This document shows positions 22,560 to 34,540 of a stretch of 64,000 nt of DNA, one piece after another. Position numbers and translations under genes: made by a program. Position 1 is the first letter of the stretch. Every line of letters begins with the position of its first letter. This stretch comes from Siphonodentalium dalli. Its lineage: Eukaryota; Mollusca; Scaphopoda; Gadilida; Siphonodentaliidae. The stretch is from positions 74,054,705 to 74,118,704 of the forward strand of contig CP136067.1 in assembly GCA_032622095.1 (NCBI GenBank), written 5' to 3'. The notes beneath the pieces are model-generated. The model saw only the letters and a program-made list of their open reading frames with translations, searched no databases and had not been told where the DNA came from.

Positions 22560-23370
22560 ATATTGCCCACTTTATGATGTCACAATGGAAGCGAATGGCG
22601 CATATTTAAAGTAGTGCATAAAATGTTGGAAATTTAAGGAATTCCGAACTGGAAAGACTGCACAATTTAGAGGATGGCGTAAATAAAATAGTGGATATTC
22701 GATTTGATTCCTTTGTGAAGAAACACATGGCGGAAATGGAGAAACATCGAGACGAGAGGATATAGAAAAAGAACTGATGAAAATGAAAACTACAAAACAG
22801 AATAGAGAAGCGACTGGCAACAACTCAAGGCAAAATAGATGTAATCAGGGGAGAAACTGAAACTCGGATGGAGTCATGGTCATTCCAGAGAATTACAGCA
22901 AAATTACAGAAATAGAAAGACAGCAGAAACTAATGAAAGTCACATAAAGGAATGGGAAACACAACTTACAAAACTAGTTGCTGAACAACTAACTGAAGCG
23001 TGAACACACAAAATTACTTAGAAAAAATTATAAGCCATAGCACATTATCATATACGGAACAACAACAGAATGCAGACATGAGTGAACTCACTTTTGTTAT
23101 TGCAAATATTCCTGAAAGTAAGCAGCATGATGATGATACAACCAAGATTAGACAATAAAATCAACAGCAGATTGTGAGAATTGTTCAAGACATGACAGGT
23201 TATAATTCCAAATTATGTCATATGTAACAGGGGACCAAGAGTCAAATGACCCGTTCCTGAAAATAAAGATGAACATAATGATGTTCGGCCTGCTTGCTGC
23301 TCTGTCCTTTCTTTGTGAATCGATTGACGGCTGACGAAGAACACATTTTGTCATTGTCAAAATCTGTACA
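22560..23370 (+). pseudogene. Possible decayed LINE ORF1-like coding tract
   Basis: In plus-strand pieces one reads charged, helix-prone text (ELERLHNLEDGVNKIVDI, KKHMAEMEKHRDE) followed by LTFVIANIPESKQHDDDTTK. This resembles the coiled coil to RRM transition of LINE ORF1 proteins ('…NIPES…'). Several stops interrupt it. It lies 3' of the RT remnant at 21330-22350, the reverse of normal ORF order, so it is probably from a separate insertion. Confidence 0.35.
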
Positions 23371-23399
23371 TATGATTTTATTTAAAATAAAATAAAATA

Positions 23400-23639
23400 C
23401 ACAAAAAAACATATAAAAACACCAAAAAAATCAATTAACTGTGTATTGTATGTATTTTATAATACTATTCACATTTATTTAAGTTATTAAAGTCTACCAA
23501 AACACTGTATATACAATGCTGTCAATGCCATGCCACAATCATGGTCTGTCATACAAATACCATTAACCAGGCGGTGTGAGAGAGAAATCATAACAACACT
23601 TTATAGAAATGCAAAAGCTCTCTTAATAAAATCTGTGGG
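23400..23639. other. AT-rich spacer, nothing recognised
   Basis: A-rich start (aaaataaaatac…) that could be the poly(A)-like end of the preceding ORF1-like tract, then unremarkable AT-rich sequence. Confidence 0.3.
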
Positions 23640-24403
23640 CCCTGAAAAGGTTTGACAAAGTGCTGCATATATATCGACTGAAGTTGTGTTCTGTAATATT
23701 CCACTGCTTTAAGTAAGGAGTATCTAAAGCGGGTCCAGACAAAACTTGATCTCAGTTGCGATAAAGCTTGGATGTTCGGAAATGATGTTCAACTGGAATT
23801 TAATTCAAGTGGTCATTACTGTGTTGATCTTCTGCCCAAGTCAGCTAGTAAACAAGAATGTGAAACTATTGAAGTCTTGGCAGTGTCTATAGATAATGAA
23901 GAAGAAATGATAAAACTTCATAAACAGTTTGGACATACATCCATAGATCGACTTTTATCGCTCTCAAGAAGGCTGGGATTACTAATAAGGATGTTCATCA
24001 GAGAATGAAGGATGTTGTCAACATGTCAGTCTCCATGGACCTCTGACTTTCTGCCTCACAGACAATGGCGGTGAATTTGTTTCAAGGTACTATGTGATGT
24101 TACCACTGATTTGGAGAGAGTTTTGGCTTGGGCACTAAATGCAAAGAATTCCTTGGTGAATACCCATGGGTTTGGTCCATATCAGCTAAATCGATGGATG
24201 TAAAAAAAGTCTTCCTGCAGGAATCAAATGTTTCCAGAGATATTTATCTACTTCCAACGAGAGAAGTTCCCAATTGCAAAGACATTCTTTGGCATCTAAA
24301 AAATGTATTGATGGGCTTAGCGAGGCTTCACTGTTTTGGTACAACAAGATAAAAACTGTTGTATTGAGCACTGGAGCTTCTATTTCAGCAATTGATCCAG
24401 CAG

Positions 24404-25050
24404 TTTTTAGCTCACCTGAGACGAAGTCTCCGGTGGAGCTATAGTCATCACTCCTCGTCCGTCGTCCATCCATCCGTCCGTCGTACCGTCCGTCCATCCG
24501 TCAACAATTCTTTGAACATCTTCTCCTCTGGATCCGTAAGACCGAATTGGTTCATATTTGGTGTGGATGTTCCCTAGGTGACTCTCATTCAGATTTGTTC
24601 AAATGAGGTCACTGGGTCAAATAGTTGCACAACCAGGGCCATAACTCTTGCCCTCCATAGTAATTCTTTAAAATGACTTCTCATGTACCATCAGGTTGAA
24701 TGGGTTCATATTTGGTATGAAGGGTCCTTTGGTGACTGTAGTTCAGATTTGTTCAAATGGGGTCACCTGGTCAAATAGGGACCAAGCAAAGGACAGTTTT
24801 GCTCTTAATATGCTTCATTCATGCGGACCATCATGTTTATTTTACTGATACTTAGTATGAAGGGTTCTTTGGTGTCTGGGATTCAAATTTATTCAGATGG
24901 GGTCACCAGGTTAAATAGGGTGAGACCAGGGACATAACTATATGTCTCTATAGTAATACTTAAAATGTCTTTTCAAGAGAGGTTGGACTATTTAGCTTAT
25001 ATATAGTATGGAGGATCCTTTAGTGACTGAGATTCAGATTTGTTAACATG
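24404..25050 (+). mobile_element. TAGCTCACC hairpin element inserted in the copia-like pol
   Basis: T-rich start, then hairpin TAGCTCACC … GGTGGAGCTA (24408-24441), then a CCGT-type microsatellite (24451-24502, 'cgtccgtcgtccatccatcc'), then four diverged cores with 'ttcagatttgttcaaatg' and 'gccataactcttgccc'. It breaks the pol frame after a DPAVF sequence at about 24403. This shows the hairpin head belonging to the ACCATCAGGCC cores. Confidence 0.7.
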
Positions 25051-25545
25051 AGGTCAACCCATTAAGAAATGACGGAGCTATGGGGACTTAAGACTTTTGT
25101 GTCTAATAAAATCATTAAAATACAAAATTCATTAAAACATCTACCTTGGAACTACCTGACTGATTAATCTGACATACATATAGTGTTTTTGGGTCAATGG
25201 ATAATTGGGCTTTAAACATGTCTAAATGGTTTTATAAAAAGGCGCTTGTGAGATTGGAAATTTCCAACAATTTAGAAAGTTTGAGATGTCGGTTGTGAAA
25301 TTCCAACCTAAGACTTGGGAGTCTGCAGCCCGGTCGGGAGCTGGAGGAGGTGATCAGTAGTGTACAGTTGGTAATTTAAAGGTAGATATTCACTGATCTA
25401 CATACATGAAGCCTCTCTAGCCACATATCCTGTTTAGATCTAATTCTTTTAAAGTGATTATGAAAAGTTCTGACTGTTGTGGTCTCCAGAGTCCCAGTCT
25501 TATCATTCTTTGCAGTCTGGTGAGCGACCCCACAGTCTTTGACTT
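25051..25545. other. Remainder of the insertion within copia-like pol
   Basis: No core motifs are left, and no ORF or TIR is recognised. Pol coding text resumes near 25545 (frame open from 25555). The 3' boundary of the hairpin element is therefore uncertain and a second insertion is possible. Confidence 0.35.
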
Positions 25546-26505
25546 TCTTGTTTATTGGGTCAGCAAGTACTTGGTGTGTTAGCTTGTCACGTGGTTGATT
25601 TTGTTTGGGCAGGTTATTTTGGATTTGAGGATAAGGTTGTAGAAGTGATTAGAAAAGGCTTGCAAATCAGCAGAGAGGAATCTGATTCATTCAAATATGT
25701 TGGTTTGCACATTGGTCATGAAGATAGTAATATTTCTCTTGTTCAGATAGAATATTCTAATAGTTTACAACCAATAAGAATTGGAAAGGAAAGATCTATG
25801 CAAAAGAAATCATTGTTGGACAGTAATGAAGTACAGTCTCTATTAAGATCCAAGGCAAGGCAGCTTTTTTTATGGCTTTCTGGACAATCTCGACCTGATA
25901 TATTGTTGTCTGGTCTCATCTATTTGTAATGCCAAAGTTGAGACTTTGCTTGAATTTAGTAAGATTTTAAAGAAAGTTAAAGCAGAGTTGGTCAAGGTCA
26001 AGTTTTGTAATCTTGGTCTGCAAAGATGGTTCTGTTTGGTGATGCATCGCTTGACGCTTGGCAATTTATCGGATGGTAAAAGTCTAATTTTGCTGAAAGA
26101 TGAAAATGGCAAAGCTTCACTCCTATCACGGCAGTCAAAAAGACGTTGATGAGTTGATCGCAGTACACTTACTTCTGAGACTCTAGTAGCCATGTCTGAA
26201 GCTGTCAATACAGCTATTTATCTGGCTCAATTATACACAGAATTGGGACATGGTAAATGGTGCCCTAATGTTTTGAAAATTGAATGCATCACAGACAATC
26301 ATTCCTTGTATGATAACATCCACGCGAACAACATGACATTTGAGAAACGGCTAAGAATAGACATAGTGAGTTTACGAGAGCTTCTACAAACTAAACAGAT
26401 TTCTGACATCAAATGGAGTTCATCAATAGATCAATAGCGGACTGCTTAAGAAGGGTGCATCCCCTTTGCGTTTGTTAAAGCTCATGGATGATGGAAAGTT
26501 TGAGT

Positions 26506-27632
26506 AAATGCCAGTGGACATAATATGTACCTAATGTAAATATTCTCAATTGTGTGTGTTGGACGGGATATTCAATTATGAAGATATTGTGCATGTTAGA
26601 CTGTACATATATTGTTTTCGTATAAAAGGACAGTGAAAAAAGAGTGTTTATATAATAGTACCTTCAAATGGCAAAAAGACAACGGAATTGTGACTGAAAT
26701 GGCCATCTTTTGGAAATCTCCATCCTTTAATGTGGTGCTAGGTTGGAAATTTTTGACTGGATGGAAATTTTAACTTCAACATGGGGAAGGGGGTGGGGCA
26801 TTTGGGAGGGGTGGGTTGTACAAATGATCGATGCTTCCAAAGGTTGGAAAATACCTTTGAGTATTTCACATTGGTTTAGTATTTGAGAAGTCTCATCAGC
26901 AGTCATGTCAGCATACAGTCTATCACAATCACAGAGTAACGTTCAAGCGGGATATTCCTGGTGTGAGTTTTGACAGAGGACCGAGGTACATATTTGCGAC
27001 AACAATAGACTGGCACACATCTTTGTTGACCGAGATTTATCTGTACATACTTAAAGTAAGCCCTGTGTGCAAACAAACTGATTGTCTTTAATACATCGAC
27101 TGTGTATCTCAAGTTAACCAGTTTGGAGCTTTTTCTGGATGTCTTTCGCCTCAAAATGTGGTCAAATCCCAACACCAATTGCAAAACTTTAAATCCTCTG
27201 AAAATCAGGTACATATAATTCCATAATTTATATGTGGATGAGAAGAATTCTCCAAGAATAATGGAGAGAAGAAATATGAGCATATTACTGTGTAATTGAT
27301 CGTTCTGTTCCAGATACTGAGTGAATTGAAATCAGTGAATTGTGACAGGTGATCGTGCCAATTACCATGCATGCAGGAGTCACGATGCTGACAATTCTTT
27401 TAAAAAATTGCAATTCATGGGCTCTCAGCTGATGTTATATTTAACCTATTCAATCTATTTAAAAACAAAACAGAAAATTCTGAGTTTGCTATATAAAGTA
27501 TGTTAAAGCCACATACATGGCGATTCCACAAACGCTACATGCCTCAGAGAAATGTATTGAAGTATTCTTTATTAATTGTTTATGACACGCATGATACTTT
27601 AAATTTTTGGGATCCACAATTTTTTCCAACAA
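26506..27632. other. No recognised gene or repeat family
   Basis: Contains G-rich patches (26780-26815). A minus-strand open frame of 126 codons (26903-27283) shows no motif I recognise. The first part may include the 3' end of the copia-like element, for example 'gtataaaaggacagtg' near 26620. Confidence 0.3.
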
Positions 27633-27636
27633 TTTT

Positions 27637-28702
27637 TAGCTCAACTTTACTTTGTAATGTTTGAGCTATTGCCATGGGTTGGTATCTGTGTGTGTGTGTG
27701 TGTGTGTCCATCAACAATTCCCATTAGCAAGTGCAACAGGTCATACCTTTGGTCGGATCATTATGAAATTTGTCATGGCTGTTGACATTGACATGTAAAT
27801 GGAAACGAGTCATTTTGGGTTCATTCGGTGAACAAACATGGCTGCCAGGAAAATCCATTAGCACTGCATTTATTGGAGAATTATTTTTTTTAGGATTACC
27901 TCTGATGAGAGCTATTAAATTTTCCTTGAAAAACATGGCCGCCTGCAGCCATCTTGGATTTTACTCTTTGAGTGACTAAATCCTTTGGCACACCCTACAG
28001 ACCACATCCCTCACCCGATCATCACCAATCTTCATATGGATCTTCGGGGTGATCTCTAGATGAGAGCCTCCTATTTTACCAAAATATTTTGAAAAACATG
28101 GCTGCCAGTGGCCATCTTGGTATTTTCTCTTAGTATGACTAAATCCTTCGGCACACCCTACAGACCACATTTCTCATTCGTCATTTCAAATTTGAATCCT
28201 TATATGCACACCCTGCAGCCTGCATTTATTGGAGAATTTATTTGAAAATTTAGAGGCATGTTTGGAATCACCTCTAGATGGGAGCTATCAAATTTGAACA
28301 ATTTTCAATGAAAAACATGGCCGTCGGCAGCCATCTTGCATTTTACTCTTTGCATGACTAAATCCTTTGCACACCCTACAGACCACATCCCTCATCTAAT
28401 CACCAAACTTCATATGGATCTTTGGGGTGACCTCTAGATGGGAGCCTCCTATTTTGACTGAATTGTTTTGAAAATCATGGCTGCCAGCAGCCATCTTGGA
28501 ATATACTCATTGTATGACTAAATCATTTGGCACACTCTGCAGACCACATCCCTCATCTGATCATCACCAAACTTCATTTGGATCTTTGGGGTCACATCTA
28601 GTTTACTTTCCTTCTTCTTTATCGTTCTATTCACTGCTCAGCAAAAAATTAACTCCTTCCCAAGTTGATCTACAGTGTCATTGACAATTTCATTAAATTT
28701 TG
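27637..28702 (+). mobile_element. TAGCTCAAC hairpin element 3, divergent cores
   Basis: Hairpin TAGCTCAACTTTAC … TTGAGCTA (27637-27668), a GT microsatellite (27690-27708), one core of the 163-bp type, then cores of a second type ('ggcacaccctacagaccaca', 'cttcatatggatct', 'acctctagatgggagc'). A 3' end AAGTTGATCTACAGTGTCAT occurs at about 28661-28695. The array continues beyond it (next feature). Confidence 0.65.
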
Positions 28703-29490
28703 CATCTCACGATTGTGATCACCTGTAGATGGGAGCTATAAAATTTGAAAGATTTTCGATGAAAAACATGGCTGCTGGCAGGCATTTTGGATTTTACTCT
28801 TTGCATGACAAAATCCTTTGGCACACCCACCCTACATGCCACATCCCTCATCCCATCATCACCAAACTTCATATGGATCTTAGGGCTGACCTCTAGATGG
28901 GAGCCGCCTATTTTAACCAAAATTTGTTGAAAAACGTGGCCGCCAATGGCTATTTTACTCTTTTAGGACTAAATCCTTCGGCACAACCTACAGGCCACAT
29001 CTCTCATCTGATCGTCACAAACCTTCATATGAATCTTCGGAGTGACCTCTAGATGAGAGCCTCATAGATGGGAACTATCAAATTTGAAATTTTTTTTATG
29101 CAAAACATGGCCACCGGCAGCCATCTTGGATTTAATCTTTGCATGACTAAATCCTTGGGCACAACCTACTGTCCACATCGCTCATCTGATGATCACCTAA
29201 CTTCATATGGATCTTCGGGGTGACCTCTAGGTGGGAGCCTCCTATTTTGACAGAAATTCGTTGAAAAATATGGCCATCAGCATGCAGCCATCTTGGAATT
29301 TACTCATTGTATGACTAAATCCTTTTGGCGCACCCTACAGACCACATCCCTCATCTGATTATCACCAAACATCATATGGATCTCCGGGTGACCTACAGTT
29401 TATTTTCCTTCTTCTTCATCATTCTATTCATTGCTCAGCAAAAAATTAACTCCTTCCCAAGTTGAGCTACAGTATTTTCATCAAAAAGTG
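28703..29490 (+). repeat. Continuation array with a second TTGAGCTACAGT 3' end
   Basis: Four to five further units of the 'ggcacaccctacagaccaca / catatggatct / gatgggagc' core, ending CCCAAGTTGAGCTACAGTAT near 29455-29475. Two successive 3' ends after one 5' hairpin suggest a tandem dimer that lost its second head, or a nested truncated copy. Confidence 0.6.
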
Positions 29491-30089
29491 ATCTGTAAAA
29501 GCTTACAAAGTCACTACTATTTAAGACAAAGATGGTCAGCAAGAGTCTCATAATGAGGGGATGTTTTCTTCTCTGGCTATGTCATGGATTTGCATCTCTT
29601 ACAGAACATTACTTTTTGCCCAATCACATTCATGCCTGGGGAATATTCGCAAGTTAAAATAGCGATATTCGATAGATATTCGCTGCTGATTGTCGACTGG
29701 AATACAAATCAAATAGAATACTGAGGTCGAATAGAATGTTTAATATTTTGAATACCTAATAATCTCAGGTCCATACAGTACATGTGTTATAGCATTTATA
29801 CATACCCCATTATCTATTTAATCACTAGTTAGCTTGTATGAAAGTTATGCTGTTTAAATTACCCTGTTTAATACATGTATATATGCCAATAGTCAGATGG
29901 CTTCTTTCTTCTTTCATGCAAGGATGCATGAATACAAAATTTGAGAGATTACAGGAAGGGTGCCAGGCACATACTGAGTGAACCATCTGCCGACACACAC
30001 TCTATTGTATCATTGTTATATATTGTGTAGTTTATGACAGGGAATATTTTACCTCAGATCAAAGCTGAAAAATTAAATACGAGCTTTTC
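29491..30089. other. Unassigned, short 'atattcg' repeats
   Basis: 29645-29760 contains degenerate repeats of 'gatattcg'/'cgaatag'. Otherwise nothing is recognised. Confidence 0.35.
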
Positions 30090-30330
30090 CAAACTAATTT
30101 GGAAATCCTAGGATATCCAAGGATTCCCAAGCTTTGAAACAAGGTTTTTTGACAAAAACTATCAGTTTATTAAATGTTGGAAATCCTTGGTTTCAGCATT
30201 TTTAAACCTTGATACAAGCAGAAAACCTTGGATAAAAATTTGTCCAAGGTATTCCAAGGTTGCCTGCCACCTTACCTGAAACCTTGTGGAAAACCTTGGA
30301 TCAGAGTTCTACCAAGGTTTTTCTGACATT
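30090..30330. repeat. CCAAGG/CCTTGG-rich degenerate repeat
   Basis: Many variants of 'ccaaggtattcc' and 'aaaccttgg' occur within 240 bp. CCTTGG and CCAAGG are reverse complements, so the tract has strong local pairing potential. A similar tract lies at 43545-43800. Confidence 0.6.
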
Positions 30331-30631
30331 GACATCTATCAAAAAAATTCATATTTTGCCCCAGAAATTCCATATGCAACAACCGGATCATTGAACTAGA
30401 ATGAATAAGCTACATAACTAACATAGTCACAATTATTCCATCTTTAGTGCGACACCTCATGTTTTCTCAGCCAACACATAGTACATATCATATCGATGAA
30501 AATTTTATATTTATGGTCTGATATATATTATTGAATAAACTGATTCTGACAATCTTCAGGTAAGTTATTGATTATATGGCCCTAATATTTTCTATTTGGC
30601 TCACAGAGTATGGTTGTGGTGATATTTTTAT

Positions 30632-30735
30632 TGTCTCCCGACATTCCGTCTGGAGGACTATAGTATTAAATGACCCTCATCCATCCATCCGTGTGCGCGT
30701 CCATCTATCCAGCACTTTGTCCGAGCCTGTTTTCA
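30632..30735 (+). repeat. Hairpin/CCATCC microsatellite head of a further non-autonomous family
   Basis: Reads 'ttattgtctcccgacattcc' and 'gtctggaggactatag', an imperfect TCTCC/GGAGGA stem, followed by a (CCAT/CCGT) microsatellite and 'cactttgtccgagcctgttt'. The last phrase recurs at about 35418 with core units, so this may be the 5' end of an element whose cores lie at 35180-35480. Confidence 0.5.
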
Positions 30736-30874
30736 TCTACATATATGGCAGATAATGTGGACGAAAAATTAGACATACCCATCTTTTCTCCCTGCTGCAT
30801 CGCTACACATAAAAATACAGAAATATCTCACCTCTACATTCACTACATTAAACTTATGAGGTATATTTATATTA

Positions 30875-31389
30875 ATTCAAAACCCCCCACAGCACTGCTG
30901 CAGCCACTACAGTGCTACAATGAAAAAAAAATGGGACTCGATATGGGTGAAATTCTACCTGTTAAAAATCTGTCAAAAAGTGAATTCAAAACCTCCCAAA
31001 GCACTGCTGCAACCGCTACATTGAAAAAAAAGGGACGCGATATGGGTGAAACATGCTTCGTTTTTTCTGCCTGTTAAAAATCTTAGTCAAAAAGTGGATT
31101 CAAAAGCCCCCAAAGCACTGCTGCAACCGCTACAGCGCTACATTGAAAAGAAATGGGATGCGATATTGGTGAAACATGTTTCGTTTCTACCTGTTAAAAA
31201 TCTTAGTCCAAAAGTGGATTCAAAAACCCCCAAAGCACTGCTGCAACCGCTACAGCGCTACATTGAAAAGAAATGGGATGCGATATTGGTGAAACATGCT
31301 TCATTTCTACCTGTTAAAAATCTTAGTCAAAAAGTGGATTCAAAGCACTGCTGCAGCCGCTACAGCGCTGCATTGAAAAACAAGAGGTG
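30875..31389 (+). repeat. 120-bp satellite array, left part
   Basis: Units hold 'ctgttaaaaatcttagtcaa', 'aagtggattcaaaa', 'ccccaaagcactgctgcaac' and 'gatgcgatattggtgaaaca'. Starts at 31071, 31191 and 31311 are exactly 120 bp apart. Because 120 is divisible by 3, the array stays open in frame (31046-31522, 158 codons with a 40-residue period). I treat this as non-coding. The array is cut at about 31390 by a hairpin element and continues at 33405. Confidence 0.8.
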
Positions 31390-33404
31390 GCATCAGAGAT
31401 GCTGTGTCTCGTTTTCGGTGGCTTACCGCCGGTGGCTACCGCCAATTGGTGTGCATCAGTGTCGGAAATATTCTTGGCAAGTATGGAGGACGTTTGTTGA
31501 AGTTATCGTGCTAACGAGCTAAAATTCAAATTTTAGTTGAATCGGATGACGTTTGTTGAAGTTATCGCGCTAACGAGCTCAAAATTCGTACAAAATGACT
31601 ACTTAAGGACCATAACTCTATCAAATTTTATCGGACCGGGCCGGTTTTCTAACTCGTCCGAGGTATTCTTGGGAGACACCTATATATAAAAATTTCAATC
31701 AAATAGGATGATGTTTGTTAAATTATCGCGCTAACGAGCTGAAAATTTGTGAAAAAATGACTAATTAAGGGCCATAACTCTATCAAATTTTATCGGACCT
31801 GGCCGGTTTTTGAACTCGACCGAGATATTCTTGGGAGACACATATAAACCAAATTTCAATCAAATCGGATAACGTTTGTTGAAGTTATCGCGCTAACGAG
31901 CTGAAAATTCGTGAAAAATGACTAATTAAGGGCCATAACTCTATCAAATTTTATCGGACCAGGCCGGTTTTTGAACTCGTCCGAGATATTCTTGGGAGAC
32001 ACCTATATACCAAATTTCAATCAAATCGGATAACGTTTGTTGAAGTTATCGCGCTAACGAGCTGAAAATTCGTGAAAAATGACTAATTAAGGGCCATAAC
32101 TCTATCAAATTTTATCGGACCAGGCCGGTTTTCGAACTCATCCGAGATATTCTTGGGAGACACCTATATACCAAATTTCAATCAAATCGGATAACGTTTG
32201 TTGAAGTTATCGCGCTAACGAGCTGAAAATTCGTGAAAAATGACTAATTAAGGGCCATAACTCTATCAAATTTTATCGGACGAGGCCGGTTTTCGAACTC
32301 ATCTGAGATATTCTTGGGAGACACCTATATACCAAATTTCAATCAAATCGGATAACGTTTGTTGAAGTTATCGCGCTAACGAGCTGAAAATTCGTGAAAA
32401 ATGACTAATTAAGGGCCATAACTCTATCAAATTTTATCGGACCAGGCCGGTTTTTGAACTCGTCCGAGATATTCTTGGGAGACACCTATATACCAAATTT
32501 CAATCAAATCGGATAACGTTTGTTGAAGTTATCGCGCTAACGAGCTGAAAATTCGTGAAAAATGACTAATTAAGGGCCATAACTCTATCAAATTTTATCG
32601 GACCAGGCCGGTTTTCGAACTCATCCGAGATATTCTTGGGAGACACCTATATACCAAATTTCAATCAAATCGGATAACGTTTGTTGAAGTTATCGCGCTA
32701 ACGAGCTGAAAATTCGTGAAAAATGACTAATTAAGGGCCATAACTCTATCAAATTTTATCGGACGAGGCCGGTTTTCGAACTCATCCGAGATATTCTTGG
32801 GAGACACCTATATACCAAATTTCAATCAAATCGGATAACGTTTGTTGAAGTTATCGCGCTAACGAGCTGAAATTTTTTGAAAAATGACTAATTAAGGGCC
32901 ATAACTCTATCAAATTTTATCGGACGAGGCCGGTTTTCGAACTCATCTGAGATATTCTTGGGAGACACCTATATACCAAATTTCAATCAAATCGGATAGC
33001 GTTTGTTGAAGTTATCGCGCTAACGAGCTGAAAATTTGTGAAAAATGACTAATTAAGGGCCATAACTCTATCAAATTTTATCCGACCAGGCCGGTTTTCG
33101 AACTCATCCGAGATATTCTTGGGAGACACCTATATACCAAATTTCAATCAAATCGGATAACGTTTGTTGAAGTTATCGCGCTAACGAGCTGAAAATTCAA
33201 AGGGCCATAACTCTGTAATAAATGTGCGGACGAACCCGATTTTTTGTCTGCAGCTTACGTTCATGGATATGTACTCACACACCATCAATAAACGGTTGAG
33301 TTATAAGCAAAACACGCCGCCCGCCCGTCCGCCGCCCGTCCGCGCCCGCCCGCCCACCGTCCCTCATCAAACTATAAGTCGAGTTTTGAAAAAAAACTCG
33401 ACTA
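31390..33404 (-). mobile_element. AGTCGAG hairpin element (minus strand) inserted in the 120-bp satellite
   Basis: On the minus strand the 5' end is a hairpin AGTCGAGTTTT … AAAACTCGACT (33377-33403). A GC-rich CCGCC/CGCCC microsatellite (33317-33360), an 11-unit 161-bp core array and a unique 3' end near 31390-31500 follow. The flanks 'cattgaaaa' and 'tgggttgtgatatt' fit back into the satellite unit (…gaaaaaatgggatgcgatat…), so it inserted into an A/T-rich site without an evident TSD. No protein is encoded. Confidence 0.72.
31525..33230 (-). repeat. 161-bp core array with 3-unit higher-order structure
   Basis: 'aacgagct' occurs at 31572, 31733, 31895, 32056, 32217, 32378, 32539, 32700, 32861, 33022 and 33183, giving spacings of 161-162 bp. 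Units differ at a diagnostic site: 'ttttgaactcgtccg' (A), 'ttcgaactcatccg' (B), and 'gacgagg…catctg' (C). The order A-B-C-A-B-C'-C-B indicates recent amplification as 483-bp trimers. Units are nearly identical, much younger than the 163-bp array at 2.3-5.3 kb. Confidence 0.85.
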
Positions 33405-34540
33405 AAAATGGGTTGTGATATTTGTTAAACATGCTTCATTTCTCCCTGTTAAAAATTTAAGTCGAAAGTGGATTCAAAACCCCCCAAAGCACTGCTGCAA
33501 CTGCTACATCACTACATTGAACAAATTTGGGATGCGATATGGGAGAAACATGCTTCATTTCTACCTGTTAAAAATCGAAGTCAAAAAGTGGATTCAAAAA
33601 CTCCCACCAAAGCACTCCTGCAACCGATATAGTGCTACATTGAACAAATTTGGGATGCGATATGGGTGAAACATGCTTCATTGCTATCTGTTAAAAATCT
33701 ATTGAAGTAAAAAAGTGGATTCAAAACCCCCAAAGCACGGCTGCAGCCACTACAGTGCTACATTGAACAAAATGGGATGCGATATTGGAGAAACATGCTT
33801 CATTTCTACCTGTTAAAAATCTAAGTCAAAAAGTGGATTCAAAAACTCCCCCCAAAGCACTGCTGCAACCGCTATAGTGCTACATTGAAAAAAGATGGGA
33901 TGCGATATGGGAATTAAAAACATGCTTCGTTTCTACCTGTTAAAAATCTTAGTCAAAAAGTGGATTCAAAACCCCCCAAAGCACTGCTGCAGCTGCTACA
34001 GTGCTACATTGAAAAATATGGGACGTGATAAGGGTGAAACATGCTTCATTTCTACCTGTTAAAAATGTAAGTCAAAACGTGGATTAAAAACTCCCCAAAG
34101 CACTGCTGCAACTGCAGCGCTACATGGAAAAAATTTGGGATGCAATATGGGTATAAAAACATGCTTCGTTTCTACCTGTTAAAAATCTATTGAAGTAAAA
34201 AAGTGCTGCATTGAAAAACAATGGGACACAATATTTGTAAAACGTACATGCTTCATTTCTACCTAAATCTAAGTCAAAAAGTGGATTCAAAACCCCCCAA
34301 AGCGCTGCTGCAGTGAAAAAAATGGGTCGCGATATTTGTAAAACATGCTTCATTTCTATAGTTAAAAATCTAAGTAAAAAAGTGGATTTAAAACCCCCAA
34401 ACCACTGCTGCAACAGCTACAGTGCTACATTGAAAACAAATGGGAAGCGATATTTGTGAAACATGTGCTTCATTTATATCTGTTACAAAGCTAAGTAGAA
34501 AGAAGTGAATTCAAACTCCCCCAAAGCACCTACCCACCCC
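33405..34540 (+). repeat. 120-bp satellite array, right part
   Basis: Continues the units of 30875-31389 ('acatgcttcatttctacctg', 'aagtggattcaaaaccccc', 'agcactgctgcaaccgctac') with more indels, about nine units. Period slips and partial units are frequent after 34100. Confidence 0.75.

Larger units (their letters stand above)
23640..26505 (+). pseudogene. Decayed Ty1/copia-like pol (protease end, GAG-pre-integrase, integrase, RT, RNase H), interrupted
   Basis: From 5' to 3': a protease-end-like stretch (open from 23703; NSSGHYCVDLL), a GAG-pre-integrase core (KLHKQFGHTSIDRLLSL), a remnant of the integrase core (LTDNGGEF in another frame near 24057), WALNAKNSLVNTHGFGPYQL, an RT start (MDVKKVFLQ … SRDIYLLPTREVPNC), an insertion (24404-25545), the RT active-site block reading ACHVVDFVWAG, SRPDI, and an RNase H region (AMSEAVNTAIYLAQLYTEL-like, IECITDNHSLYDNI, LRELLQTKQISDIKW). 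Much of the integrase is deleted and frames change often. In the active site, the normal V-D-D is V-V-D. No LTR pair was identified. Confidence 0.75.

Noticed and set aside
26903-27283. 126-codon minus-strand frame as a host gene
   Set aside because: No domain, no neighbouring exons, composition as in the surrounding non-coding DNA.
31046-31522. 158-codon frame with 40-residue repeats as a repeat protein
   Set aside because: It coincides exactly with a 120-bp satellite whose other part (33405-34540) has slipped frames and stops.
31525-33230. Regular direct repeats resembling a CRISPR array
   Set aside because: Units are 161 bp with no repeat/spacer alternation, the whole unit is conserved, and the sequence is clearly eukaryotic. 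It is a transposon-core tandem array.
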